A DNA stretch of 64,000 nucleotides. Origin: Pseudopyrenochaeta lycopersici. Its lineage: Eukaryota > Ascomycota > Dothideomycetes > Pleosporales > Pseudopyrenochaetaceae. The stretch is taken from contig NHZP01000002.1 in NCBI GenBank assembly GCA_003313425.1, positions 1,922,001 through 1,986,000 of the forward strand, in the 5' to 3' direction. The notes below the pieces were generated by a model. That model ran no database searches. It was not told where the DNA came from and worked only from the letters and a program-made list of their open reading frames with translations. This document shows, in pieces, positions 1 through 12,967 of this stretch (positions are counted from its first letter, which is position 1; the number at the start of each line of letters is the position of its first letter). The translations under genes were made by a program, and so were the position numbers.

Positions 1-2553
1 TTCGGATTGATTGCAACTGGTGCTGAAAGTACAGGTTCTGGCAGCCATACGTACAGCGCGTTGGCGCTTCGGATGTTAGGCGTCTTCAGCTTGAACAGAA
101 GGAGGTCCGTTTCGCAGTATATTTGCCGTCCACTATTGAGGGGATTGAATATATATTTTGACTAGCTGTCTTGTGCATTGCATATACCCAATCATTAGTA
201 ATATAATCGCAGATAATCGAGGACCGAATGGAGCTGCCGGATATACCTCGGTGTTAGATCCATAACCATCGAACACTGGAGGGTGTTTACCACCCGTAAT
301 ACAGTTTATCTTTTGTTATGTCTGGTCGAGGACATGTTGGGCTGAATCAACGGATTTTATCAGCAAATTCATACTACGGCGTCAATCTCTGGGTTTCGCT
401 CGAAGCTAGAAGGCGTGCAGTTGATACTTGAAATCATTTATGAAGGTGTATGGTGCACTGACCACAGGTTTCCTGTTAGGTTTAGAACATTTTTACGGAA
501 ATATTGATAGTATTAGTGTCAGTGCCTATAGCTAAGTTGTACGAGCACTGCATTACCGCATAGGGAAGACTAAAGGTTGTTGACTTGCAGATTTCAGCAG
601 TACTACACAATGGACGAAGTTAGATCTCGAGTAATGATTGTCCGTTGTAACACCGAAAGTAGAGCATAGCAGGACGGCGCCTATAGCTCGCGAAAAGCGA
701 TATCAGGGTTGCGGCTGTATTACCACATATGCCGCTCATCCCATTATGGCCGTTTTAGACCCAGTGTACAGAGTGAACACTTTATGCTTTTTTCTTCTCA
801 TCGTTCTTTTTTTTTTTTTGAATGGGATATTGCTGCTCTTGTATCATCAAATATTAGCCAAATCCTGGCATGTTGTCTGTCTGAGATGTTGGTTTCCCAT
901 AGCTTCTTGCTGGCCAGCCATATAGTAAACAACAGCATGGGATTGTTTTTATCTTTCAATCCTGCAGCTTGTTGAACTCATTGGTCACGAGATATTGTAA
1001 AGACCAGGCGCCCAAAACTGTTGTTTTCTGGCAGTCGCGCATTTATAGGAAGATTGCTACCAAGCTCGAGATGATTCGGAAAGACATTCATGACGATGTT
1101 GTCGTTTAGGAATGAGAACAAATTGGAACTAACAGGAACCGTACCTTATCAAATTAACGACATTGTTTGTAACTCGTATCGCTTGACACCCGATCCAACT
1201 AAACGGCAACTGTATCACCCTCCGCATCGTGCTATCTCCATAGGATTGAGAATATTTTTAATCGTATGAATTTCAAGTATCTGGCGCAGTTAGGTGTTCG
1301 AATAACGCCAACTGTCCGTACGCAGTGTATGAGGCTGCTATGCGCGACATTGAGTTGTCGCGCGCGCTATCACATGATAACAGAGCTTTGGGCACGAAGG
1401 CCAAAGCTCCGTACCCCCTATATAAGAACCCTTCTCCACCGTACGTTGTAAGATAGAGAATAGTTACCACCAATACAGATACCTACCTCTCACACGATAA
1501 TTTACCGCACGATGCAGCTGCAGAGGAAGTTCCACCCACACCAACCCATATTGGTTTTGCAAACTCAGCAATGCTGGCCGTAGTTTCTTGCGTCATGCAA
1601 GCGTTCAGCTGAGCCAATCAAAAAGTTGTTTCAGCTTCTGATTGATAATTAATCCAAAAGAAGTCCCTAGATGCGAGCATCGTGTCATGAATCGCAAACA
1701 TGGCATTATGATCATCGAAAAGTGGAGACGATATGACCACCTTCCCGATCTAGAAAGCGTATTTTTGCTCACTGGGCCTCGCACATGGCTGCGCCGTTAC
1801 TTTTCAGTTTGAAACTTACCTATTCATGATAATTGTATTGAAGGAAATTTCGTTCACTGAGATTCATCTTGCCCCGAAGTATTATATGGATGGTGAAGTA
1901 AGCTTTGACTTCATGTGGCCGAGTTCGAACACCGCTGGGGAATACGTATACCGATTTTCCCACAAAGGCTTCGGAAAAAAAGCTTGGCATTCTCTCCCTT
2001 TCATTGAGTGGAATCATCGCTCTGGTGCAGACTCTAACTTTGCACATTGAATGATGTCGAAGCTCTATATGCTTGGCATCTCAATACTGGAGGGAGATAT
2101 GGCAAGCGTTGGAGAGATGTAGCTAGAGGAAAGGAAATTGAATATTAGGAGGTTTGATTACTCTGGGAACATGCGACGCAGCTTTCCATGATATCGAGTG
2201 TGCGACCTTTGCTCGAGGCGGTGAGCGCTGTGGGACCTTATCGGTATGCATTCCAAGAACCTCCCCTTTCCATTGCACACGTAAACACAGGAAATTCGCC
2301 TCATAATCATCCAATTACTAAAAACAGAAGTAAAAACTATATGTTTTAAGCTCCATGCTTTCAGTCATCGCTCGCAGAGAGATTGCTCAGACGTATGAGA
2401 GCCTACGACTTATCCAAAGCGGACTAGTTCGATCTAGCGTAACCAAACAGCTGGCACTCATCACCACCCCCACTTGCTCGTGAACACTCACGTACTTCTA
2501 CCCCATACCTACAATTCTTGATTCGTATTTCTTTTTCTTAATTCTTTGCCAGA
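1..2553. other. Gene-poor left flank
   Basis: I see no supportable gene here. The open frames are short, overlap on both strands and show no recognisable motif or splice pattern. A TATATAAG motif lies at about 1417-1424, but only a 23-codon frame starting at 1512 follows it. The last 100 bases are pyrimidine-rich and are probably the 5' leader of the URC4-like gene. Confidence 0.6.
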
Positions 2554-4013
2554 ATGGATCCTAAGACCAAATATCTCCTTTCGCTCGGTGCCGTTCGAGA
2601 GAGAGCTACATTGGTTGGGAAAGCGGCGATGGCCGAAAAGCTCAGCCACTTCGACGTCCATGAAGACCGCCTGAGAGATGTTGCAGACTTTGTGACTTCA
2701 GTCATCAAGGTGTGTCTGTACATAATATTCAGTATATATTTGCATTGCGAAAGGCTGATTTCGATTGCCTTCAGCGTGACTTCGGTCCTGACAAGTTCGA
2801 TACCATCCCCCCGCACGGTCGATGGCAGCACTTCGAGGTTGGCAATGTGCCACGCGTTGCTGATATAATCAACGAATGGAAGGCTGATGGATCTGATGAC
2901 ATAGAGCTTACCCGTCGCCTGATTGATCTCTTCTTCGTGTCCGTGCTCTTAGATGCTGGCGCAGGTGATCACTGGCGATATGTTGAACCTGGAACAAATC
3001 GGAAATACGAACGAAGCGAGGGTATTGCCGTTGCCAGCTTCTACATGTTCAAAAATCTTGCCTTTGCAGCGAAGAAAGATAAGAAGACACCGATCGTCGA
3101 TGGTGGGTACATGGTCATGTTCACGTTCCAGGTTCTTCACTAACCTCGCTGGTATAGGGAAAGGCCTAAACCAGCTGAAGACGGATGCACTGGCGGAAGG
3201 CTTTCAGATTTCAGAAAGCAACCCCATACTCGGTCTTCAATCTCGCGCAGACTTGTTAAGAGGCCTAGGAAAGTCATTGCTGGCTCAGCCTGAGGTATTT
3301 GGCGAGGAAGGCCGACCTGGAAACGTTGTCGGTTCGTGGACTAACTTGAATATCGAGCGAGGACGCTCACTATTATTACAGACTATTTAAGAAAGACCGC
3401 AGACGACCCAGCAACACTGGACATTCTGGTATTTTGGGATATTCTCCAGGCACTTCTCATTCCTGTTTGGCCACAAGATCGGACAACTGTGAATGGTCAC
3501 CCAATTGGGGACGCGTGGCCCCTGAGTACTTTGAAGACTCAACCAGTGTCGACATTCACGGACGAAAGCAGCTACATTCAGCCCTTCCACAAACTTACCC
3601 AGTGGCTTGCCTATTCCCTGATGGTCCCTTTTCAACGAATCTTGGGCATTAAATGGACCAATACCGACTCGCTCACAGCCCTTCCAGAGTATCGCAATGG
3701 CGGTCTGTTTGTAGATCTTGGCGTGTTATCACTCAAGCAAGAAACACTTCAGTCAGGCCTGGAAGCATCGGGTGGCGACCTCCCCTCTTACAAAGCAGGC
3801 GATGATGTGGTCGTGGAATGGCGCGCAATGACTCTTGTGTTGGTTGACAAGCTTTATGGCATGGTTCTGGACCGAATGGATGGGGTTCATCTGACCATGG
3901 CGCAGTTGCTTGAGGCCGGGACCTGGAAATCTGGAAGGGAGATCGCGGCGAAATCAAGGCCGGAAACAAAGTCAAGCCCGATTATCATTCAAAGTGATGG
4001 CACCGTGTTCTGA
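2554..4013 (+). CDS. URC4: DUF1688 family protein, URC4/urg3-like (uracil catabolism)
   Basis: Four exons: 2554-2709, 2775-3102, 3158-3331 and 3382-4013, giving 429 aa. All three introns (65, 55 and 50 nt) are GT-AG, and the second has a CTAAC-type branch site. The protein is a single DUF1688 domain along its whole length. Typical blocks include RDFGPDKFDTIPPHGRW near residue 53, a GLNQL segment after exon 2, and a WPLSTLK-like block before a Trp-rich middle. It has no signal peptide or membrane segment. In Lachancea kluyveri, URC4 belongs to the URC pyrimidine catabolic pathway; its chemistry is not established, so the role here rests on family membership. No other URC gene is adjacent. The start fits the family N-terminus, MDPKTKYLLSLGAVRER. 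Confidence 0.88.
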
Positions 4014-5315
4014 ATTGTACGGGTCAACAACAGCGTGTTCGATTAAGGAAAAGGAGTGGTCTGTTATGTTACCAACATGATGGGGTCCTTGCCTTGAGGC
4101 GACGTTATCTAGGTTTGAATTTATTTATAGAATTTAAATCAAGACTAACATAGAAAATCTTTGATGCACTCTTTGGGCTAACACTCGAAGCCACCTGGCT
4201 AAGGCTGGAGCTCCTTGTCATACTCCTTTGCCGTTCCTTGAACCATTCATGTATCTTTATATATCCGTAACGTCATGTACAAGCAAATCGTCCAGACAAG
4301 CAAGACGCCCAAACCACCAGATATGATCACCTTGCGAACTTTAATCCAGCATGCCTCAATCAGAACAATCCCAATTACTTTCAAATGAACCTGACATACA
4401 TCTTACTATCTCGTCTCTTAATTGGGATTAGATTCACACTGAGATGATTGCATGATTGGCGGAGTGGACGCCTCACTTGTACATGTCGTCATGTATACTG
4501 CGTTCTTACATTATTTGTGCTTTTCGCATGGATGCTCTCGTAGTGAGAGACTTCGTCACACTCAAAATTTGATAATCTTCCTTCTCACTCGAACACTTCC
4601 GGATGACGACCCGTTAATCTGATTAAGTTCAATTGTATTGGGACTCTCAAATGGCCATGTTTACAACTAAGACTGATAAAAATTTGCACGCTGTGGACGA
4701 CCGCCGCGGAGCGGGCTTGCCAATAACACTTGACTCTTGGCAGGACCCTTTATCTATATTCAAGCCGACGTAAGCGCCTAAGTGCCGAAAGATCCGTGAT
4801 TACGAGAAAAGCCATCCTCTATGAGTTGTGAATAGTTACTAGAGCAATACTCTATAAGACCCTGAACGCAAAGACCAAAGAATGGTGATGCGCAAGATGG
4901 TAGTGAGTACAGCGCGAAATGGGGGCCCAACTTCCCCACCATTAACCTATCTTTCTACCCTCTGCACCGAGAAACTGCAAGAACCCGAATAAATCATCTT
5001 CTGGAAGAAACATTTTCCAGGCTTTTCTCTTAGCTAACAACACTACCACCTCTGACTTGTTCGAGCACCTCGCTCAAGTTCCACCATCCCGCCAATCACG
5101 GCTTCAACTTGGTGGAGTCTGTCCCAAACCCTGTGCTGAAGTCCTCTATGGAATCCATATCCTACAACTATCCTATTCAGTTCGTCCATGACATATTTCG
5201 TGGGACGAGAATTAGAAGAAAATATCACCCTTAGCAATATCCGAAATTTTGCGCACATTAGACGACAAATCAACCATTCATAAAACAGTATTTGAAAGCC
5301 TGCTGGCTCGGAAAG
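4014..5315. other. Intergenic region upstream of the ENA ATPase
   Basis: About 1.3 kb that is AT-rich with no coding signal I trust. It holds the 3' end of the DUF1688 transcript and the promoter of the ATPase gene. The stretch 5043-5290 reads open on the minus strand, but its product matches nothing I recognise. Confidence 0.5.
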
Positions 5316-8300
5316 ATGGGAAAGAAGAGAAGTGACCCCCTCGAGGGCCATATCAGCGGACAATCAAACCGCCCGCTGTCACTTCCTGCTCATAGTCTGA
5401 ATCTTCAAAAAGTCGTGGACGAACTGAAAACGGATACCTGGTCTGGCCTCGATGATGATGAAGCTAAACGCCGCCTTGAAGAATATGGCACTAATGAGCT
5501 TGGAGAGGTTGAGGGTGTGTCTGTCATCAAGATTGTCATCGCTCAAGTCGCCAATGCAATGACCATGGTGTTGATCCTTGCAATGGCCGTCAGCTTTGGA
5601 ATTCGATCCTGGATCGAAGGTGGAATCGTCACCGCTGTGATCCTCCTCAACATCGTCGTTGGTTTCTTCCAGGAATGGTCCGCCGAGAAGACAATGGACT
5701 CTTTGCGCTCTCTTAGCTCACCCACCGCCCGTCTAATTCGAAGAGGGCAGCAGATCACTGTCCCGTCAGCGGAAGTCGTTCCTGGAGACGTAATCGAAAT
5801 CAATACCGGTGATACGATTCCTGCCGACATTAGGTCAGTCCATTGGCATGAACTCATCGATAGTTTCCAATCTGACCGTATATTAGAATCTTTGACGCTG
5901 TTAACTTTGAGACTGATGAAGCTTTATTGACGGGAGAATCGCTACCTGTTCGCAAACAAGAGGAAATAACCTTCCCTGAGAAAACTGGTCCTGGAGATCG
6001 CCTTAACATTGCGTACAGTTCTTCCAATGTCACCAAGGGCCGTGCCAAAGGAATCGTATTTGCAACTGGGGCTTTTACGGAGATTGGAGCTATCGCATCT
6101 CAGCTACGCGAGACTGAGTCCAAGGTTCGGCCTGCAAAGCGAAAGCCAAACGGCAAAGCAAAGCCGCATCGCTACCTTGAGGCATACACACTGACGCTCA
6201 CTGACGCTGTCGGACGATTCTTAGGCCTCAATGTTGGAACGCCTTTGCAGAGGAAGCTATCCAAGCTCGCTATGTTGCTCTTTGGTATAGCTGTTGTCTG
6301 CGCGATCATTGTTCTAGGGGCGAACAAGTTCAATGCAAGGCAGGAAGTCATCATCTACGCAGTAGCTACGGGCTTATCTATGATCCCAGCCAGTTTAGTA
6401 GTCGTACTTACTATCACTATGGCAGCTGGGACTAAGAGCATGGTTAAATGCAATGTTATCGTGAGAAATCTCAAATCACTAGAAGCTCTCGGGGGCGTGA
6501 CAGACATCTGCTTAGACAAGACAGGAACTTTGACACAGGGCAAGATGATTGCTCGTGGTGCCTGGATTCCAGGGATGGGAACGTACACTATTGAGAACTC
6601 TACCGCACCGCAGGATCCTACAGCTGGTGATGTCCGCTTCCACCCCGATACGCCACAGAAGTTGGACCTGAAAGTTGGCGGAGATGCCTGCGGCAAAGTC
6701 ATCCCATCAGAGATGCTTGGCGAGCACAAACACGGCGTCTTCCAACAATTTCTCAATGTCGCGTCTTTGGCAAATCTTGCTGCCGTGAAGCAGAAGCAGG
6801 ATGGTGTTTGGGAGGCCTATGGTGATCCAACAGAGATTGCCATCCAGGTGTTCGCTGCTAGATTTGGAATGAATCGCACTGACCTCGCCAAAGGTGAGTC
6901 GGCTGAGTGGGAAGATTTAGTGGAGCTGCCCTTCGACTCGGACGTCAAGCGCATGTCAGTCATTATGAAACATTCCACTGGAAACTTCGCCTTCACCAAG
7001 GGTGCTGTTGAACGAGTCGTTCAGAGCTGCACTACATATCTCACCAAAGAGTCAGAGAAGCCCCAAGAAATCACCGAGGCTTTCCGTAATCAGGTCTTTC
7101 AGAAATGGAGGCCTTAGCCAGCCTCGCCCTTCGTGTGTTAGCCCTAGCCAGCAAGAAGTATCTCGGAGAGGTAGAAAAAGGAGTTAACGTCGACCGTGCC
7201 TCCGTCGAATCTGAACTCGTTTTCCGTGGCCTGATCGGTTTATACGACCCTCCTCGGCCCGAGTCTGCTCCCGCTGTACGCCAATGCCACGATGCAGGTA
7301 TCGAGGTGCATATGCTTATAGGCGATCACCCGGAGACTGCCAAAGCTATTGCGATTGAAGTTAGCATCTTGCCCTCTCCAGAACGAATGAAACGGATCTC
7401 TGCAGATGTCGCGAAGTCCTTGGTAATGACCGCTTCGGAGTTTAACAGCCTCACTAATGATCAAGTCGATGAATTGCCCGTGCTGCCACTGGTAGTAGCG
7501 AGGTGCGCGCCGAGCACCAAGGTCCGGATGATTGAGGCGCTTCATCGCCAAGGACGCTTCTGTGCTATGGTAAGAAGATTTCCTTGTTATCTAACTGGAT
7601 AATGTTTGAACTTTCCTGACGGGCGATATAGACTGGCGATGGTGTTAATGATTCACCTTCGCTCAAGCGTGCTGATGTCGGTATTGCGATGGGACAGGCT
7701 GAATCAGATGTAGCCAAGGTAAGAAATGGCCTATTCTTGCCCCAAATGTTCAATTCGTTGCTGATCTCTATTTCAGGAAGCATCTGATATCGTTTTGACT
7801 GATGATAACTTCGCATCCATTCTTGCCGCGATTGAAGAAGGTCGCCGGATCTTTGACAACATACAGAAATTTGTGCTCCACGTTCTGGCCGAAAATGTTG
7901 CCCAAGCCGGTACCCTCCTCATCGGCCTTGCTTTCAAAGATAGCACTGGGTTATCTGTATTTCCGCTTGCCCCAGTGCAGGTAGTATGGATCATCATGGC
8001 GACATCTGGAATGCCCGATATGGGACTTGGTTTCGAACGGGCAGTGCCTGATATCTTACAGCGTCCACCTAAATCGCTGAAGACGGGCATCTTCACTATG
8101 GAGTTCCTTATTGATATGGTAGTCTACGGGCTGTGGATCACGCTCCTCTGTCTTTCCAGCTTCGTTCTCGTTGTCCTTGGCTTTGGCGATGGCGAGCTGG
8201 GCGGAGGATGTAATGAGCGCTACAGCGAGTCGTGCGAGCTGGTCTTCCGTGCCCGCGCTACTACTTTTGCGTGTCTTACATGGTTTGCCCTATTCCTCGC

Positions 8301-8715
8301 GTGGGAAATGATCGATACGCGCCGCTCTTTCTTTCGCATGCAGCCTAATTCGAAGCGGTACTTCACACAATGGGCGGTTGATGTGTGGCGTAATCAGTTC
8401 CTCTTCTGGGCTATTGTCACAGGCTTTGTTATACTATTTCCTCTCATCTATATCCCAACACTTAACGCCGTAGTTTTCAAGCATGCGCCGATTGATTGGG
8501 AATGGGGTATTGTGTTTATTGCTGCGGGCATTTTCTTCGCTGGCGTAGAGACGTGGAAGTGGTGTAAGAGGATCTACTTCCGCCGTGCGGCACAAAAGCA
8601 AACTGGGAAAGTTGACAAGAACATGGACATCGAAGATCGTGTCTTCGGCCGGTACTACACATATGATTCCGTTACGACGGGAGGAGAAACGCAGGAGTCG
8701 CAGAAGAAAGTCTAA
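5316..8715 (+). CDS. ENA: ENA-type Na+/K+-efflux P-type ATPase (type IID), frame-disrupted
   Basis: Exons 5316-5833, 5887-7569 (with a one-base frame break near 7104), 7632-7718 and 7777-8715, about 1,075 residues. ENA pumps export Na+, Li+ or K+ across the plasma membrane using ATP. Visible in order: N-terminal cation ATPase domain, TGES (about 188-191) in the actuator domain, phosphorylation motif [10 protein letters not shown] with Asp about 383, the hinge motif [11 protein letters not shown] encoded just after the 7570-7631 intron, and a C-terminal membrane block with six likely helices. The first ATG in frame, at 5316, starts MGKKRSDP. Exon 2 runs out of frame at 7117, and the conserved continuation [17 protein letters not shown] begins at 7105 in another frame. 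No usable intron spans the gap. The normally conserved TGDHP is IGDHP here. Either a decaying gene or a sequencing error. Confidence 0.82.
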
Positions 8716-10605
8716 GCGGGGTGTGAGCAATAAGAGGGTTCAAACAGCAAGTTAGGCTCAGTGTGGCGAGCGTCCATTCCTTTCGATGCGTGCCTGAAGA
8801 TTTTTATCCCTTGAATAGGGCCATTGTCTTCAGGTACTGCATGAAAAGTCCTTGATGATTTCTTTTACCATTCGTCCTGGAAGTTACTACACTCATTATT
8901 AACCATCGCTATTACATAGAAAATTTGAAATCTACTGCTTTGTGCTAAGCAACGAATATGCATGGTAATATGGAAAACATACTCTTTTTTACACCTGCTG
9001 TCATCGTTACTACATAAACTTTCGTTCTTTGAGTACAATTGAAGTTATTGACATCGCTCAAGACCTACAACAATGTGATCATTGTAAGAAAACAGCAATT
9101 CTTAAGACTACTCGCCCATCAAAGTGAATTCTGCGTGGTGAAAGGCGAATAATTACAGACTCTAAACTCTCCAAAGATGGTACTTCATCGACTTATCAAA
9201 GCGTACTTGACCTCCATCTGTGCCACAAGAACTATTGCTCAAACAGCTGGGACGAGGAACCTCACCGGCTTGCCTCTGATGAGGTAGCTCTACAGCAGCC
9301 TAGAAAAATCTAAAAGTTGTAGTTTCAGCTAGTTGCTAGTCCAAAAGCGGTACGATTGAATGATGTTGATATGCTACTCCTGCGCACGTCAACGTTAAGC
9401 CTAGCAGCAAGCTCGAAGCAGCAAATGAGCAAGCTTGAATACTGGTGACAATCTGCGCTAGTTTATACGAATGACCGAGTTAATAATCCGGCAACCCTGT
9501 CCATCGCTGGATTAGCTTGCACTCACAGTTAGCCACAACGCGAGGTCGACGTATTTACAAACCCCGCCAGCAGCCGCACGTATGAGCCATCCTTTATCAA
9601 AACTCTGTGATCTTTAAGAGCCCCCGAGGCGTAAAAACACCGCTCTGAGTACTAGAAACAGTATGGTGTATTCCAAGCTGGAGACTGTCAAACGCCAGTC
9701 GTCCAACTGAATCAGCCGAAGTGAAGCTTTATTGACACAGAGACGGGCACGATGTGCATCATATGTGATTGTAATCAAAATTGTCAGCGTTACAATTTGA
9801 ACTGTGTTAAGATTACACATCAATCAGTGACAATGCAAGTTTGAAAAATTGGGATACGTCATCAGTCACTCCAGACCAGTCGGGAAGCAAGTTCCTGCAG
9901 TAGCCTATTCGAAAATTCATTGCTTATGTGTGCAACTCTATAAGCCTGCAGAATAATTGCATAGAATAATAGGTTACAGGATCCTGTAAGGGAATGAATA
10001 AATTCAGTATGGCGCTGTCATCTCTGGGAAATACAACGCAACAATGACTTTCATACTCGCTAAAAGAAAGTTATCTCTTCACTAACTATTGCCTCAAATT
10101 GCAGATTTGAAAAAAGATTATTATATCCTCTGCAGTCTAAGCCGTCTTCTTGGTTATTGAATCACATCACCAGATACAGATAGATAAATTATTCTCTACT
10201 AGATTCACTACTAGCTTGACTGCAATGTCTTATTAACGGAGAATTCCACGCAAAATGGCTATTTAGAAGCTTTCCATTGGTGATAGCTATCCATTTTCTT
10301 TTACTGTACCAAAAGATGGATGTGAAAACTTTTCACAACAAGTTGATTCGTTGCAGCATTTGCAAACAGACCTTTTGATTCGGACGGAGGGAGTCGAATC
10401 GCATCAATTGCACTCTTCAATCGCTGGTGATGCGAGTACAATGTATAATAAATGTCTGAACTCCGTGTTCAAGACCAAATCATCTAACTGGGATCGCAGT
10501 TGGTGACTACGTATTCGAGCTGGTACTTTTACATGACCTGAAAAAATATGTTCAGCAGGCTTCTTTCAAAGACACTAAAGGTAGTTTCTGAGCCTCTCAA
10601 TCACT
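8716..10605. other. Gene-free AT-rich region
   Basis: About 1.9 kb with stop codons dense in all frames and no splice-linked coding blocks. It lies between the 3' ends of two convergent genes, the ATPase (plus) and the rhodopsin-like gene (minus), and is far longer than two 3' UTRs need. It may hold an old decayed insertion, but I cannot identify one. Confidence 0.5.
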
Positions 10606-11981
10606 TCATCGAGTGCCCGTTTGTCCAATCATTTCCAAGTCCTTCATCTCGATATCGATCTTGTAATCTCGCTCTTTGTGTATTCCTGTAGGATCGATAG
10701 GCGCATCACTTCGATGGCTCTGATGACTTCGATCCGAATCTCCATCTTGCAGACGCTCCCAACTCTCCTCTGGCCTCGAGTGGTGTACAGATGAGAAATT
10801 AAACCCTGGATCAGTAGGCTTGTGGCGGAAACTATCACGAAATCGTCGTTGCTGCGGCTGACTACCAACAGTAAAGAAATTGGGATTCGTGCTAGCGCTT
10901 CGTTTGTTACTTGGCCCAGAGCTGCTTTCGTTGCCTTCACGGCGGAAAAGGTGTCGTAGAGAGGGTACAGATGAGGCGACGCATCCGATTCCCGTTTCGA
11001 TATTAGAGCAGAGCATTGTGTGGGCGACCCAGACTGCGTGATTATCAGGAAAGTTCTCATGTAATTCAGATATACATTTCCACTCACATTGCAGGTCTTT
11101 CATGGCCTCAAACTTATTGACGTAGGGGATTCGGACCATTGTAATGATCGATGCCCTGTCTGGATGTGAGCTACAATGGCGTTGAAATAATATTGGCGAC
11201 TTGAGAATGTGGGCTTACACAGAAGCGAAAGATAGCAGCCCGAAAGCTTGAAGTTTTGCTTGTCTCTTCATTTGTGTGTTCCACAAGATGATGGCAGGTA
11301 CGACGACCAATGCTAGATCTGTCAAGATTGTTGATACCGTAGCAACGTGGCCGATGATAACGAAAGTTCCCACCGGTGCACACGTTCCTTCGCCGCTTAA
11401 AATCAGTGTAGGGGTCCATATCGATCTAACCGGTCGACAATAGAAGAGAGTGCCGATAAAGGTGATAAAGAATGAAGCCCAAGTGATTGCCAGTAGAACA
11501 TAAACAGTGATACGAAGGTTTATCTTTGTCGAGGCGATGCGCATAATAGTGATACAGATGGAGGATTTAACGGTTGCAAGCGCAAGGACGTAGGTCAGGA
11601 TCCAGATGATATAATACTTTAAAGCCTGGCCCCATTGCCATGCATTCAAGTCTTGCTCAAGTCTCCCGAGGCCAACGAGAGCGCCGTGGATTGAGAGGCC
11701 TGTGGCGACAATGTAGATGACCTAGCACAAAAGTCAACACGGAAAATTTCCTGAATAGGCCCCTTTCATAACGCCCTGTGACTCTGTAAAGGTAGACTCA
11801 CAGTTCCTACAACTATGAATGCATCATCGAGTCCAAATGTGCCTTTCTTTAGGCGCGTATAGGCCCTTAAGGAGACTGTGACGACGGAGAGACCAAGGAA
11901 GATGGATGATAACACCATAATAGCAAGAGGTAGGCCGTCCGGAGAAATAATTGTTGCGTCTGGGTCGACTGCCGTCGTCAT
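10606..11981 (-). CDS. SAT4-type rhodopsin-like integral membrane protein
   Basis: Minus-strand exons 11981-11802, 11721-11219, 11155-11088 and 11033-10606 give 392 aa. Introns of 80, 63 and 54 nt are all GT-AG. The first ~280 residues look like a seven-helix membrane domain of the fungal rhodopsin-like/SAT4 family. Features include a luminal N-terminus, a RLKKGTFGLDDAFIV block after helix 1, and a conserved WQWGQALKYYIIWILTYV helix. A helix near the loop GTFVIIGHVATVSTI follows. The rest is a hydrophilic Ser/Arg-rich cytoplasmic tail rich in charged residues. Family members are often called Pth11-like or integral membrane proteins; most have no proven ligand. It has no CFEM domain. It sits next to the P450 gene on the same strand, but nothing shows that they work together. 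Confidence 0.85.
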
Positions 11982-12967
11982 TGCTATTGATCGATGCTTG
12001 AGAATGATGTTTGTGAAAATGAGACTTCAAAATACGAAGTCGTTGCTCATTGTCTTTTACTCGACAACTGGGCGGAAACAGGCAGCGGTAACAGATGCCG
12101 ATCGTTGCACTTGTGGAGCATTTGGCCCATATTCCCTGTTTGACAGCGGCAAAGGGATGCCATGGAGTGACACAAAAAAATTAACAAGATTTTCGCGTTG
12201 TTGCGCAAGCATAAACCCACTTCGCCAATGGTAGCCATGTACTTGAAAGCCGTATTTCTAAATCCAGGACCCTCCTGCTATGATCCCTGTGGTGAACTGG
12301 CGGCAATTCTTCCCCATTACGCCGTCAGTTTGGGAACGAGTGTTATAGTCGTGGAAATCAGCAATACTACCCTGTATTTGGAGCTCTATACCGGGGAGAA
12401 ACGGCGGCGCTAACTCATTGTAGATCCTGGTGGTCGCATGCGCAGGCTAGCAACGGCAACTACCAGCTTCCAGTCCAGGGGTTGAGATGATGTGACATTT
12501 TCAAGACAGTCCTCTAGTATAGCATCCACTTTTTCGCAACTGTGCTCCGGAGATTTGAGTGTCATTATTGCTAGTGCGCGGGTCATTCGGAGACTAGTAT
12601 CCTTGTCAAAGTTCTGGGTCATGTGAAAGCGCACCGGCAGAGCACCTAGAACCTGAAAGATCTAATGATCAGCACGAACAACAATCGTCAGAGGTGTCTC
12701 TAACACGTATTGTCTTCATAGATTCCCAATTAGATAAGCAAAGCATAAGTTAGGGTATGCGTAGGGCTCGCTGAAAGCATAGAACAGTTGGCACATTTCT
12801 TCGTCAAAAACAGAACGCGCGTAACCGTCTCCAATCGTGCATTGGTTCCCAGTTCTCGCATTCTTAGGGAGCATAACATTAGACTAGACCATTCTGCTAA
12901 GTCTTGTCACACCATCACTGCATAAAACAGTGAGAGATAAAAGCTCGAGAGCTCCGAAAAGAACACA
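11982..12967. other. Intergenic region with two short coding-like frames
   Basis: The promoter of the rhodopsin-like gene and the 3' flank of the P450 share this ~1 kb. On the minus strand a 52-codon frame (12874-12716) and a 74-codon frame (12634-12410) have reasonable codon use. I found no splice pair that joins them cleanly, and neither product resembles a known family. They may be remnants; I do not call a gene. Confidence 0.35.

Noticed and set aside
1417..1535. TATATAAG motif followed by an ATG at 1512
   Set aside because: The frame closes after 23 codons, no continuation with splice signals was found, and the surroundings are AT-rich; a chance TATA is likely.
1820..2050. Open frames of about 75 codons on both strands
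   Set aside because: They mirror each other, carry no motif, and are no longer than expected by chance.
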